57,615 bases of DNA. Source: Chrysosporum bergii ANA360D (GTDB taxonomy: Bacteria; Cyanobacteriota; Cyanobacteriia; Cyanobacteriales; Nostocaceae). Position 1 is the stretch's first letter. Every line of letters starts with the position of its first letter. The notes under the pieces were generated by a model. The model was not told the origin of the DNA. It did no database searches and saw only the letters and a list, made by a program, of their open reading frames with translations. The stretch covers positions 1 to 57,615 of the forward strand of contig NZ_JANQDH010000049.1 in NCBI RefSeq assembly GCF_029891735.1, in the 5' to 3' direction. Positions 36,798 through 45,094 of the stretch are shown here, in pieces. The position numbers were made by a program, and so were the translations under genes.

Positions 36798-37970
36798 ATG
36801 CAGCCTGCTAAACGTTTAGAAAAAATACCTCCCTATTTGTTTGCTGAAATTAACCGCAAACGGGAACAACTTGTGGCACAGGGAGTTGATATCATTAATC
36901 TGGCACTGGGTGACCCAGATCAACAAACTCCTACTCACATTCTTCAGGCCATACATGAGGCAATTGATGATCCTACCACCCATAACTATCCCCCCTATCA
37001 AGGGACAAAGGAATTTCGGGAAGCTGCGGTCAATTGGATGGAACATAGGTTTGGCGTGAACGGGCTAAACTCAGATACAGAAGTTATTTGTTCCATAGGT
37101 TCTAAAGAAGCAATACATAATACCTTCCTAGCCTTTGTGGAAGCAGGAGATTATACCCTCATCCCAGACCCTGGTTATCCCGTGTACCAGACAGCGACAA
37201 TTTTCGCTGGTGGTCAACCTCATACTATGCCTTTGAAGGCAGAAAATAATTTTTTACCTGACTTAAATACGATTCCTGAACAAATTGCTCGTCAGGCAAA
37301 ATTATTGTGGATTAATTATCCTAACAATCCCACCGGAGCCTTAGCCAGTTTAGAATTTTTTGAAGAGCTAGTAGGGTTTTGTAAACAGTATGATATTTTG
37401 CTATGTCATGATCATGCCTACTCAGAAATGGCATATGATGGCTATAAACCGCCAAGTGTCTTGCAAGTTGCTGGCGCAAAAGATGTGGCCATTGAGTTTC
37501 ACAGTTTGTCTAAATCATATAATATGACCGGTTGGCGCATTGGCTTTGTAGTTGGTAATCCCATTGGCATTCAGGGCTTGAAACAGGTAAAAACCAACGT
37601 TGATTCTGGAGTGTTTAAAGCAATTCAAAAAGCAGCGATCGCCGCTTACTCCACCAGTGAAGTAGAACTTCAAGCCTTGATGTCAGTTTACCAAAAACGT
37701 CGTGATATTATTGTCCAAGGATTGCAATCTCTGGGATGGCCAATTCAGCCACCATTAGCTACACTTTACGTCTGGGTACCCGTACCCCCTGGATATTCAT
37801 CAACAGAGTTTGTTTCTTTATTACTTGACAAATGCGGCATTATGGTTCCCCCTGGTAATGGTTATGGTGCTGGGGGTGAAGGCTTTTTCCGAATTTCCCT
37901 GACCATTCCTGATGAACGGATGTATGAGGCCATTCAACGCATGAGAGATGCTGGCATTCGTTACGCTTGA
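36798..37970 (+). CDS. Class I/II PLP aminotransferase, LL-diaminopimelate aminotransferase-like
   Basis: A 390-residue fold-type I PLP enzyme beginning MQPAKRLEKIPPYLFAEINR, the form seen in LL-diaminopimelate aminotransferase-like proteins. PLP contacts are Asn177 in NYPNNPTG, Asp205 in CHDHAYSEMAYD, the Schiff-base Lys239 in HSLSKSYNMTGWR, and Arg247. It would convert tetrahydrodipicolinate to LL-diaminopimelate (lysine and peptidoglycan synthesis) if the annotation holds, but cyanobacteria also carry a longer DapL, so aspartate-type specificity is possible. ATG 36798 is preferred over an in-frame TTG 12 bp upstream. Confidence 0.85.
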   Translation: MQPAKRLEKIPPYLFAEINRKREQLVAQGVDIINLALGDPDQQTPTHILQAIHEAIDDPTTHNYPPYQGTKEFREAAVNWMEHRFGVNGLNSDTEVICSIGSKEAIHNTFLAFVEAGDYTLIPDPGYPVYQTATIFAGGQPHTMPLKAENNFLPDLNTIPEQIARQAKLLWINYPNNPTGALASLEFFEELVGFCKQYDILLCHDHAYSEMAYDGYKPPSVLQVAGAKDVAIEFHSLSKSYNMTGWRIGFVVGNPIGIQGLKQVKTNVDSGVFKAIQKAAIAAYSTSEVELQALMSVYQKRRDIIVQGLQSLGWPIQPPLATLYVWVPVPPGYSSTEFVSLLLDKCGIMVPPGNGYGAGGEGFFRISLTIPDERMYEAIQRMRDAGIRYA

Positions 37971-38072
37971 TTTGGAGTAAGTATTCGGCGCTGGGCAATA
38001 GCTTAATATTACCTTAAATCCCAAATCCAAATATATTAAGTAACAAAATAGCTAACACATATCATATGTAAT

Positions 38073-38093
38073 CCAAAATCCAAAATCCAAAAT
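38073..38093. repeat. Heptanucleotide tandem repeat (CCAAAAT)3
   Basis: Three exact CCAAAAT units followed by a degenerate ATCTCAAA. This is the reverse complement of the GGATTTT/AGATTTG array at 7211-7257, so the same STRR family occurs in both orientations. Confidence 0.75.
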
Positions 38094-38276
38094 CTCAAAG
38101 TTGAGTAATCCAAAATCATAAAAATGCGGTATCATGATATGAACATACTTTAAAATTAAAACATCTATCTGCTAATAGGATAGATGGATAAAACGCGTGT
38201 CTTTAAAGCGAAGACACAGCACCAATGTATAAGTAAATCACTCTCAAGTAAATCATCGCCAAAAGAGCAAAGAGCC

Positions 38277-38558
38277 GTGTCAGTCGAAACTATTGAAAAG
38301 CCTTCCACGTCCCGTAAGCTCGCGCCTCGGTATCGAGTTTTACTCCATAACGACGACTACAACTCCATGGAACATGTAGTGCAGTCACTATTAACCACAG
38401 TACCCAGCCTGACCCAGCCCCAAGCCGTGAGTATTATGATGGAAGCCCACACCAACGGTTTGGCTTTAGTCATTACTTGCGCTCAAGAACACGCAGAGTT
38501 TTATTGTGAAACATTAAAAAGTCATGGTTTAACCAGCACCATTGAACCAGAAGAATAA
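38277..38558 (+). CDS. clpS: ATP-dependent Clp protease adaptor ClpS
   Basis: Adaptor that delivers N-degron substrates to the ClpAP/ClpCP protease. The core LAPRYRVLLHNDDYNSMEHV, LTQPQAVSIMMEAHTNGLAL and CAQEHAEFYCETLKSHGLTS contains the HNDD region that binds the N-terminal residue and a Clp-binding face. GTG 38277 gives a 93-residue protein like known cyanobacterial ClpS; an in-frame ATG at 38184 would add 31 basic residues with no known counterpart, so the GTG is preferred. It is followed by a CPBP-type intramembrane protease after 23 bp, probably co-transcribed. Confidence 0.88.
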   Translation: MSVETIEKPSTSRKLAPRYRVLLHNDDYNSMEHVVQSLLTTVPSLTQPQAVSIMMEAHTNGLALVITCAQEHAEFYCETLKSHGLTSTIEPEE

Positions 38559-38581
38559 CTTAGTCCCGTTCCTAAACTTGG

Positions 38582-39403
38582 ATGAAAATCAACCCAATTC
38601 GTTTAGCCCAACGCCCCTTCCCCATCAGAGTGGGTTGTTTTGTTTTAACTTTATTGCTGCTATGGCTACCATTTGCCGCACCAGTATACTTACTAGTCAA
38701 TGATACAAACTTAGTAAGTATATTGACAATGGTGCTGTTATATGCACAATTCATTGTTCTTTTGCAGCTATGGGGTAAAAATGTCTATCAGCAGCCCCAG
38801 ATACTCAAGCAATATGGCTGGGAAATCACACACATTAACGCTGTGGACTTGATCAGTGGTTTAGCTACCGGGATAATTAACATTTTGATAGTCTTTGGGC
38901 TACAAGGTTTTTTGGGTTGGCTGACATGGGAACAACCACAGGTTCTGTTAGTGAAAGTAATTTTAGAGGGTTTAATTGTTTCTTTAGGTATTGGCTTTGC
39001 TGAAGAATTGTTATTTCGAGGTTGGTTACTTGATGAGTTAGAACGGGACTATAGCCCTAGTGTGGCAGTTTGGATCAATGCTGTGGTTTTTGCTGCACTG
39101 CACTTTATTAAACCTTTGCAGGCAATTATTGACACATTGCCACAATTTCCAGCCTTAGTACTGCTGGGGTTAACGCAGGTATGGGCAAAGCGCTGGCGTA
39201 GGGGACGCTTGGGTTTACCAATGGGGTTGCATAGTGGTTTAGTTTGGGGCTACTACATCATTAATGTGGGGGGATTAATTGAATATTCCCATCAAGTTCC
39301 CGACTGGGTAACTGGTATCAATCAAAATCCTCTACAAGGATTGATGGGGGTAATATTCATGGGTATACTAGCTTTTTGGATGCGGAGGCGAGTAATAGCT
39401 TAA
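38582..39403 (+). CDS. CPBP-family intramembrane glutamic protease
   Basis: A 273-residue multispanning protein of the CAAX prenyl protease 2/CPBP group. Motif 1 EELLFRG has Glu141, Glu142 and Arg146, motif 2 has His174 in FAALHF, and a later GLHSGLVWG carries the third site. It has about seven hydrophobic helices. In bacteria members act as immunity proteins, Rce1-like proteases or membrane-protein assembly factors; substrate here is unknown. ATG 38582 begins MKINPIRLAQRPFPIR. A 23-bp gap from clpS suggests one operon. The next gene is convergent. Confidence 0.87.
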   Translation: MKINPIRLAQRPFPIRVGCFVLTLLLLWLPFAAPVYLLVNDTNLVSILTMVLLYAQFIVLLQLWGKNVYQQPQILKQYGWEITHINAVDLISGLATGIINILIVFGLQGFLGWLTWEQPQVLLVKVILEGLIVSLGIGFAEELLFRGWLLDELERDYSPSVAVWINAVVFAALHFIKPLQAIIDTLPQFPALVLLGLTQVWAKRWRRGRLGLPMGLHSGLVWGYYIINVGGLIEYSHQVPDWVTGINQNPLQGLMGVIFMGILAFWMRRRVIA

Positions 39404-39412
39404 TGGGGATAT

Positions 39413-40051
39413 TTACTCAACTTTGGCAACCACAGTACCCACTAAACAAGCCCCCGCTAAATTAACACCGTTTAAGTTTGCTGCTTCTAACTCCGCACAA
39501 AGTAAATTCGCCCCTGTTAAGTTAGCCCCCGCTAAATTAGCACCCCGTAAGTCAGCTTCTTCTAAATTGGCTTCACTGAAGATAGTTCCTTGTAAATCCG
39601 CACAACTCAAATCAGCACCTTTGAGATTTGCCCCTGTGAGGTTTGCACCGCGCAGGTCAGCACCGCGCAAGTCAACACCTTGTAAATTGACGTTCATTAA
39701 GTTAGCCCCACTGAGGAAAGCACCGGCTAAACATACATTACTGAGTTTAGCCCCCATTAAGTTAGCGCCGCGCAAATTACTACCGCGCAAGTCAGCATTG
39801 GTTAAGTCAGCCTGCATTAAGTTAGCCCCCATCAGGTTAGCCCGCAAATCAGTTTTCTGCAGGTTTGCGCCCATCAAATTGGCTCCCTGAAAATGCCCCC
39901 CTTCCAGTTGGGAACCAATAAAGTTAGTACCCACCAAGGTAGCGCCGGCTAGATTGATGCGGCTTAAATCCAGTTGAGAAAGTTCCTCGTCTTCTAAATT
40001 GGCTCCGGGAAGTTGTTTCAGTTTTCCTGATTTAATGGCTTCGATATTCAT
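39413..40051 (-). CDS. Pentapeptide-repeat protein
   Basis: A 212-residue protein built almost entirely of A(N/D)LxG pentapeptides from about residue 30 to the end, about 35 repeats. It should form a right-handed quadrilateral beta-helix that is often found in DNA mimics or scaffold proteins in cyanobacteria. One unit near residue 70 (TDLR then ANLMG) lacks a residue, so the register slips once. The N-terminal 25 residues are charged and not repeated. No signal peptide is seen. The function is not predictable. ATG 40051 is standard; the gene follows the DICT gene by 16 bp on the same strand, so the two are probably co-transcribed. Confidence 0.92.
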   Translation of the reverse strand: MNIEAIKSGKLKQLPGANLEDEELSQLDLSRINLAGATLVGTNFIGSQLEGGHFQGANLMGANLQKTDLRANLMGANLMQADLTNADLRGSNLRGANLMGAKLSNVCLAGAFLSGANLMNVNLQGVDLRGADLRGANLTGANLKGADLSCADLQGTIFSEANLEEADLRGANLAGANLTGANLLCAELEAANLNGVNLAGACLVGTVVAKVE

Positions 40052-40067
40052 TAGGTAATTCGTAATT

Positions 40068-41459
40068 TTATGATTGGGTTTGTGCTGTGGAAGTCTGTTT
40101 ATAGTTATCCCATTGAGAATCTAGCAGCCATACACCCGTACTGAGTTTGGGTGATATGAGAGGTAAATCTAACCCTTGCTGTAAACCCATAACTAATAAA
40201 GCTAGTGCATCTACAAGTTTAGGGTCAAAGCGGGTTGACTGTTGTTGTCTGCATTGGTCTAAAGCTTGAGCAAATATTTCTGGGGGTGTTTTTTGGGATG
40301 ATTTAAGCTGATTAACTCGCCATTGAAAATCCGCAACTAAGGACAAAATTCTCGACTCCAGGGGAATTTCATCCCCTGCTAAACTTGCTGGTTCTCCTGT
40401 ACCGTTCCACCATTCGGTTTGGTGGGTGATAATTTGAGCAACCGCCCGCAGTCTGGGCATGGTGCGTAATACCTGCGCCCCTGGTATGAGGGGACAAGTT
40501 AAAGGACAATGGGGGGCTTGTTCTTGGTAGCGAGTGGATGTACCGGGAGTCAGGACGCTTTCCGCTTTTTGGAGTGGGTCTATACGATGTAAATAACTTG
40601 CTAGTCGCAATCGCTTGATTTGCCATGCGGGTAGTTCTAAAATCTGCCCCATTGTCTCAGCCAATGCTACTACTTCAGCCGCAGCCATGGGATTGTTGAC
40701 ATCCGCCATATCTATCAACTGGGCCATCCGCAAAAATGCTTGAACTTCGTTAGACACTAAGTTGTGGTCTAGTGCCTGTTGGCGCATGGCTGTGGGGATG
40801 GATAAATTATTTTGCCCTGTTTGCAGATAATCTACAACCCGCGTAACAACCGCGCTTAAATGTTCTGACGTGGCTAAACCAGGATGTATGGCCTTTTGAT
40901 GGGTGGTGAGTTTTTCCCCTAGTTCTGGATTGTATTTGGCAATGTGGGCGATCGCTAATTGTGCTGTTTCTTGGACTAACTCTGGTTCAAATGTCCATAA
41001 GCCGTAGAATTTACGCTCTAAATCTGAAGCAGGGATTCCCCCAACACCATAATCAGCTGCTGATAATTCTTGACAAAGTACCATAGCTGTGTATTCTGGC
41101 GATAGGATCATTAAATGCCACTCTTGGGCTACTGAGTCTGTCGGATTTAATGGCACTAAGTCCACGTTAGGCAATTGGCTGGTGGGATGTTCAGCAAAGC
41201 CTGTATCCGGTGCTGCCATGATCACCACTTGCCTACTACACTTAGCAATATCTGCGTATCTTTCCGCTTCTTGCAAGTACCATTTACCTTGTTGAAAGGC
41301 TGTGATTACTAGGGCTTGACTATTTTGATTTAAAATATAGTCTTCTAGAGCGTGACATAAAGATACCAGAGTATTTTTGTAGTAGACCCCAAATCTAATT
41401 GGTCTAGTTGTATCACGGTGCTTCGTTTCTAGCTGTTGTAATATTGAACCTTCTAACAT
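40068..41459 (-). CDS. DICT sensory-domain protein with HD-like C-terminal part
   Basis: A 463-residue predicted cytoplasmic signalling protein. The first 200 residues (LETKHRDTTRPIRFGVYYKN, ALVITAFQQGKWYLQEAERY, MILSPEYTAMVLCQELS) match the DICT domain, found with diguanylate cyclase, HD-GYP and two-component modules. The rest looks like a degenerate HD-type phosphodiesterase region: LRLASYLHRIDP, then HQTEWWNGTGEPASLAGDEI, which recalls the HD-GYP HHExxDGxGYP segment but with changed ligands. Catalysis is doubtful. No membrane helix or transmitter domain is present. Role in light or second-messenger sensing is inferred from the family only. Confidence 0.78.
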   Translation of the reverse strand: MLEGSILQQLETKHRDTTRPIRFGVYYKNTLVSLCHALEDYILNQNSQALVITAFQQGKWYLQEAERYADIAKCSRQVVIMAAPDTGFAEHPTSQLPNVDLVPLNPTDSVAQEWHLMILSPEYTAMVLCQELSAADYGVGGIPASDLERKFYGLWTFEPELVQETAQLAIAHIAKYNPELGEKLTTHQKAIHPGLATSEHLSAVVTRVVDYLQTGQNNLSIPTAMRQQALDHNLVSNEVQAFLRMAQLIDMADVNNPMAAAEVVALAETMGQILELPAWQIKRLRLASYLHRIDPLQKAESVLTPGTSTRYQEQAPHCPLTCPLIPGAQVLRTMPRLRAVAQIITHQTEWWNGTGEPASLAGDEIPLESRILSLVADFQWRVNQLKSSQKTPPEIFAQALDQCRQQQSTRFDPKLVDALALLVMGLQQGLDLPLISPKLSTGVWLLDSQWDNYKQTSTAQTQS

Positions 41460-41552
41460 AAACTCTTATACTTGGTAAGTCATTATTTGTTAGGGGCTAG
41501 GGTGAGAAGGTGCTGTTTTCAGCTTTTTACTCAGTTCCCCAGTCCCTATATG

Positions 41553-43127
41553 CTATGATATCCCCGTTAGTTGTTTTTGTTTTTGCTCTACGGGTGCTGA
41601 CAGTGCTTCTTCTAAGTCGGCACAACCCAATTTCTCTTCCAGAATTTTCATAACTTCCCGTCCGAAGTCATTGGGGTTTTGTCGCCAGGCTTGTAAGCAA
41701 ACTTCTCCAAAGAACGAACCGAGGGGTTCAGGATTCCACAGAAGTTTTTTAGCTGTCCACGGCATCAAGCTCATGGGGTTATACCCCTGTTTAAGGATAC
41801 CTGCTTTAAAGGCATATTCTTCCAAATGGGTATGGGGTTGTAAGCCAATAAAGAATATGGCAGGTTCAACTTTATCAGCGCCAAAAATTCTTTCTAGTTC
41901 CCGGTGGTAGGCGATGGTTTGGCGGATGGTTTCCGGTCTTTCGTCAATGACGTTAAAGGAGTAGTTGACGGAAACTAAATCATTAAAACCAGCCGCTTTT
42001 AAGTCCCGACAGTTTTGGAGGACTGTGCGTAAGTTGTAACCCATCCGCATTTTCCGCACCAGTTCCTGAGAACCACTAGTAATGCCGATTTCAAAATAGT
42101 TCATCCCGGTTTTGGCCATTAAATCACACAATTTTGGTGTGAGGTTGTCGGCTCTGATGTATGCTGCCCAGTGAATATCTGTCATACCGGAATCGACGAT
42201 TTTCTGTAATAGTTCTACAGCATCGTCAATAAATTTACGTGCAGGGATGAACTGAGCATCAGTAAACCAAAAATTGCGAATGCCGCGATCGTATAATTGC
42301 CGCATCTCAGCCACTACTTCCTCTGCTGGGTTGATGCGTACTTGTTTACCTTCAACAACGGTGTAGACGCAATAACAACAGTTATGGGGACAACCGCGCT
42401 TGGTTTGTACACCTATATAAAAATCCTGTTCTTGCAGGTAGTAGTTAAATTCCGTCCAGATGCTTTCTATATAGTCGTAGTTACAAGCGGTTTTTTCGAG
42501 TGGGGTGGGTTGTTCGTGAATCATGCGTTGTCGTGGTTGAGTTTTTCCCACCACATAGCAACGCTCATCCTCAATTTCTTGGCCGCTTAACAGTTTGGTT
42601 AGCAGTGTTTCCCCCTCACCCACAGAAATAATTGTACCCACTGGTAAAGTTTTACCCAGTTGTTCATAAAATACGCTAACTGCACCACCACCAACAATAG
42701 CACGGGCATCAGCATGATATTTTTCGGCCCGTCGTAAACCGCGTTTGATTAATCCCTGGTTACGCCACAACTCCAGATAGTAGGCGATAAAAATTCGCAA
42801 CCCCCCCAATGCTCCACGTAGTTTAATCAAGGGATTGTTGGCGTAATAAAATTCAAAGGCGTTTTGTAGCGGGTTACCCCCCCGTCCACCCACTGGGGCG
42901 TAGATTTGAATGTCACGCCAAGAAAATACTAGGAGTGTGGGTTGAAATTCATCAATACAAGTGTCTAGAGCAACTGCGTAATCTAAAGGTGGTACTGTTC
43001 CTAAATCAAAAATACGCTGTTGAATGCTGGGAAATAGTTTGTGGACATGATCCGAAAGATATACTACCCCAATGGGAAAGATGGGGTTACACGGAAGGCG
43101 GACATACAGAATGCGGTTTTCCATCAT
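41553..43127 (-). CDS. B12-binding radical SAM protein, likely the photosystem II high-light acclimation type
   Basis: A 524-residue radical SAM enzyme. The N-terminal MMENRILYVRLPCNPIFPIG is followed by the cobalamin-binding-like region (VVYLSDHVHKLF, ALDTCIDEFQPTLLVFSWR). The Fe-S cluster motif CxxxCxxC is TKRGCPHNCCYCVYT, and the barrel follows with IHWAAYIRADNLTPKL and FEIGITSGSQELV. In cyanobacteria I recognise this as the radical SAM protein linked to photosystem II acclimation to high light. ATG 43127 is preferred; an in-frame TTG at 43160 would add 11 residues. The exact reaction is not predictable. It diverges from the DUF1830 gene across about 500 bp. Confidence 0.82.
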   Translation of the reverse strand: MMENRILYVRLPCNPIFPIGVVYLSDHVHKLFPSIQQRIFDLGTVPPLDYAVALDTCIDEFQPTLLVFSWRDIQIYAPVGGRGGNPLQNAFEFYYANNPLIKLRGALGGLRIFIAYYLELWRNQGLIKRGLRRAEKYHADARAIVGGGAVSVFYEQLGKTLPVGTIISVGEGETLLTKLLSGQEIEDERCYVVGKTQPRQRMIHEQPTPLEKTACNYDYIESIWTEFNYYLQEQDFYIGVQTKRGCPHNCCYCVYTVVEGKQVRINPAEEVVAEMRQLYDRGIRNFWFTDAQFIPARKFIDDAVELLQKIVDSGMTDIHWAAYIRADNLTPKLCDLMAKTGMNYFEIGITSGSQELVRKMRMGYNLRTVLQNCRDLKAAGFNDLVSVNYSFNVIDERPETIRQTIAYHRELERIFGADKVEPAIFFIGLQPHTHLEEYAFKAGILKQGYNPMSLMPWTAKKLLWNPEPLGSFFGEVCLQAWRQNPNDFGREVMKILEEKLGCADLEEALSAPVEQKQKQLTGIS

Positions 43128-43622
43128 GGATTGTTTAAGTTCCATTTTGCAGTTCTTCAAAAATATAGAGGAATAAGCAGTTTAAAGCTGTTTCTTTGAT
43201 TGTGCTGTGTTTCTCACTAATTTAAATTGGCATAGAGGCCGATTGCTGGGTTACGTCCCAATGGTTGAATTTGCTTGGCATCAAACAAGATAAATAGATT
43301 TTATGAAAAAGATTGTTATATATCTTTACCATAACATTGACTTTGGCTATTGAGCGATCAACCCTTGTACGACTAAGGATATATGAAACAAAATCACCAC
43401 CATCCTCTGATCAAGCAGAAATCAAAGCATAATTATTGTAATAATGTAACATTTAATACTATATATATTGAAGGAAATCTAAAATTTATAAGTTGAACAT
43501 ATCTTTAGATAGAAATAACGCAGAAATTTTCAGATGGTAGTCGGAGTTACAGCATATGGGATCAGTCAATGTTAATTTGGCTGGTGTAAATTGAAATTCT
43601 GGCGTAAAGCTCCTCCGCAGTT
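43128..43622. other. 495-bp divergent spacer, no gene recognised
   Basis: AT-rich sequence with repeated TATAT/AAT runs (43300-43480) between the radical SAM gene and DUF1830. No ORF, tRNA or clear consensus promoter could be supported. Confidence 0.5.
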
Positions 43623-44000
43623 ATGGCTCAAATATTAGATCCTCTACCACCAGAGCAATCGGGGAATATTCTTTGTTGCTACGTTAATGCTACGAGCAAA
43701 ATCCAAATCGCTCGCATCTGCAATATTCCCAACTGGTACTTTGAAAGAGTTGTTTTTCCTGGACAGCGCCTCGTGTTTGAAGCCCCACTACAAGCTCAAG
43801 TGGAGATTCATACGGGTATGATGGCCAGTTCAATTTTATCGGATACAATTCCGTGCGATCGCCTTGCTATTCAGCAACAGACCAGCAATGAGTTTCATAC
43901 AAACTCCATAGGCAACGACGCTATCAGTACAAAACCAATGGCACAATCAATTAATACAAAAATTGAAAATACAACAAAATCCTTAACAATTGCTGGCTAA
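43623..44000 (+). CDS. DUF1830 family protein
   Basis: A 125-residue protein recognised as DUF1830 by ILCCYVNATSKIQIARICNI, NWYFERVVFPGQRLVFEAPL and AQVEIHTGMMASSI. It is a cyanobacterial family of unknown function; the CCYV pair is a distinctive feature. The C-terminal third (after the CDRLAIQQQ segment) is polar and less conserved. ATG 43623 is the sensible start. A GC-rich hairpin with a T-run follows the stop by about 40 nt and separates it from the DUF4079 gene. Confidence 0.8.
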   Translation: MAQILDPLPPEQSGNILCCYVNATSKIQIARICNIPNWYFERVVFPGQRLVFEAPLQAQVEIHTGMMASSILSDTIPCDRLAIQQQTSNEFHTNSIGNDAISTKPMAQSINTKIENTTKSLTIAG

Positions 44001-44036
44001 GGTTTCAGGAATTTAAAAAAACAATTTATATTATTT

Positions 44037-44065
44037 CAGGGTTGCAAATTTAGCAGCCCTTTTTA
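44037..44065 (+). terminator. Intrinsic terminator after DUF1830
   Basis: GGGTTGC (44039-44045) and GCAGCCC (44053-44059) form a 7-bp stem with one G-T pair, followed by TTTTTATT. The DUF4079 start is 22 bp beyond. Confidence 0.7.
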
Positions 44066-44086
44066 TTGATTGACTCTATCAAGGTT

Positions 44087-44548
44087 ATGAATTTACCTTC
44101 TTTTATTTGGTTGTGGAAAATAGCCGCCTGGTCTATGGGGTTGTCGCTACTGGCGTATTTGCTACTCTTGTTTACGGGTATTTGGATGTTTCAAGACAGA
44201 ACTTCCCGGTATTTACCCGGTTTCCCTTGGTTATTGGGCGGACGGAAAGACGTGCGATCGCTGCACTATACAATTGGCATCACTATGGTTAGTTTAGTGC
44301 TGCTGCTGCTAATGATTGGAATTGTTGGCACTTTAGGACACTTTGGTTCTTTAGGCCACTCATCACACTTGATAGCTGGGTTAATGGTGGTAGTGCTGGT
44401 TTTACTGTCTGCTTTCGCTGCTAGACAAATTAACACCGGGCGTTCTTGGGCTAGACCTTTACATATTGGTGTTAATATGATTCTGTTTGCAGGTTTTACC
44501 TGGGTATGCGTGACTGGTTGGGTGATAGTACAAAAATATCTACCTTAG
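44087..44548 (+). CDS. DUF4079 family membrane protein
   Basis: A 153-residue protein beginning MNLPSFIWLWKIAAWSMGLS with four hydrophobic helices. The family pattern is clear: LHYTIGITMV, then TLGHFGSLGHSSHLIAGLM, then RPLHIGVNMILF. The evenly spaced histidines could bind heme, as in cytochrome b561-like proteins (inference; not demonstrated). ATG 44087 with AAGG upstream is preferred over an in-frame TTG at 44066. Function is unknown. It is downstream of a terminator, so it probably has its own promoter. Confidence 0.8.
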   Translation: MNLPSFIWLWKIAAWSMGLSLLAYLLLLFTGIWMFQDRTSRYLPGFPWLLGGRKDVRSLHYTIGITMVSLVLLLLMIGIVGTLGHFGSLGHSSHLIAGLMVVVLVLLSAFAARQINTGRSWARPLHIGVNMILFAGFTWVCVTGWVIVQKYLP

Positions 44549-44664
44549 TAAATACCAAAAGATAAATACAGGTAAGTATCACGACTGGAAGATTTTAGTA
44601 TTTTCTGGAATTGCTCATATCTGAGATGTATTCAGACTTGTAGTTAATTTTCCAATCAAGTCTT

Positions 44665-44781
44665 ATGTCTAACCAACAAGCTAATTCTCAGCAAACATCT
44701 GATAAAAAAGTCAGTGAAACCACAAAAAATCAGCAAAAAAGACCTTTAAACAACGGTAGACCTGATAAAACAGATCAGTAA
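44665..44781 (+). CDS. Possible small polar protein of 38 residues
   Basis: ATG 44665 opens MSNQQANSQQTSDKKVSETT and ends at TAA 44779-44781. It is rich in Gln, Lys, Ser and Asn, with no membrane segment, and likely disordered. A terminator follows about 50 nt later, which supports a short transcription unit, but there is no clear ribosome binding site and no recognised family. Real status is uncertain. Confidence 0.4.
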   Translation: MSNQQANSQQTSDKKVSETTKNQQKRPLNNGRPDKTDQ

Positions 44782-44831
44782 CTGCTTAAACATTTTCATC
44801 AACACTGGGTACAACTTGGTTTCGGGACTAC

Positions 44832-44862
44832 AACCCCATACGTTTACGTAGGGGGTTATTTT
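44832..44862 (+). terminator. Intrinsic terminator downstream of the 38-residue ORF
   Basis: AACCCC (44832-44837) pairs with GGGGTT (44852-44857), with an inner ACGT/ACGT pair (atACGTttACGTa), followed by ATTTTTAT. It is well formed and lies in an otherwise empty spacer. Confidence 0.75.
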
Positions 44863-45042
44863 TATATTATCAACGAAAAATCCCAACTAACCCAAAATTC
44901 ACCTGGCTAAGTTGCCAAAAATACTACTGCCACTAACAATATTGTTATTTGTGTTACTCTTTATAAACAAGTCACTGTATTGGAAAAATGAAGCTACTGT
45001 GATTAAATATTTAATAGTTGATCACAAAAACCTCATACAATC

Positions 45043-45061
45043 ATTAACCACATCTTAATTA
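45043..45061 (+). promoter_or_regulatory. Degenerate two-unit Pho-box-like sequence upstream of sphR
   Basis: ATTAACCA, 3-nt gap, CTTAATTA, about 35 bp before the sphR start. The second unit fits the PyTTAAPyPy(T/A) consensus; the first has A at position 1. Autoregulation of the Pho system is known, but this site is weak compared with that at 47989-48029. Confidence 0.3.
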
Positions 45062-45094
45062 ATACAACCACAAACCTAGACATTTGTGTAATCA

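Noticed and set aside
38184-38276. 31-residue N-terminal extension of ClpS from ATG 38184
   Set aside because: Not part of the ClpS fold and longer than typical cyanobacterial ClpS; kept only as an alternative start.
39423-39890. 155-residue repetitive Lys/Ala/Pro-rich frame opposite the pentapeptide-repeat gene
   Set aside because: Its periodicity is the reverse-strand shadow of the pentapeptide repeats; the minus-strand reading has the recognised family pattern.
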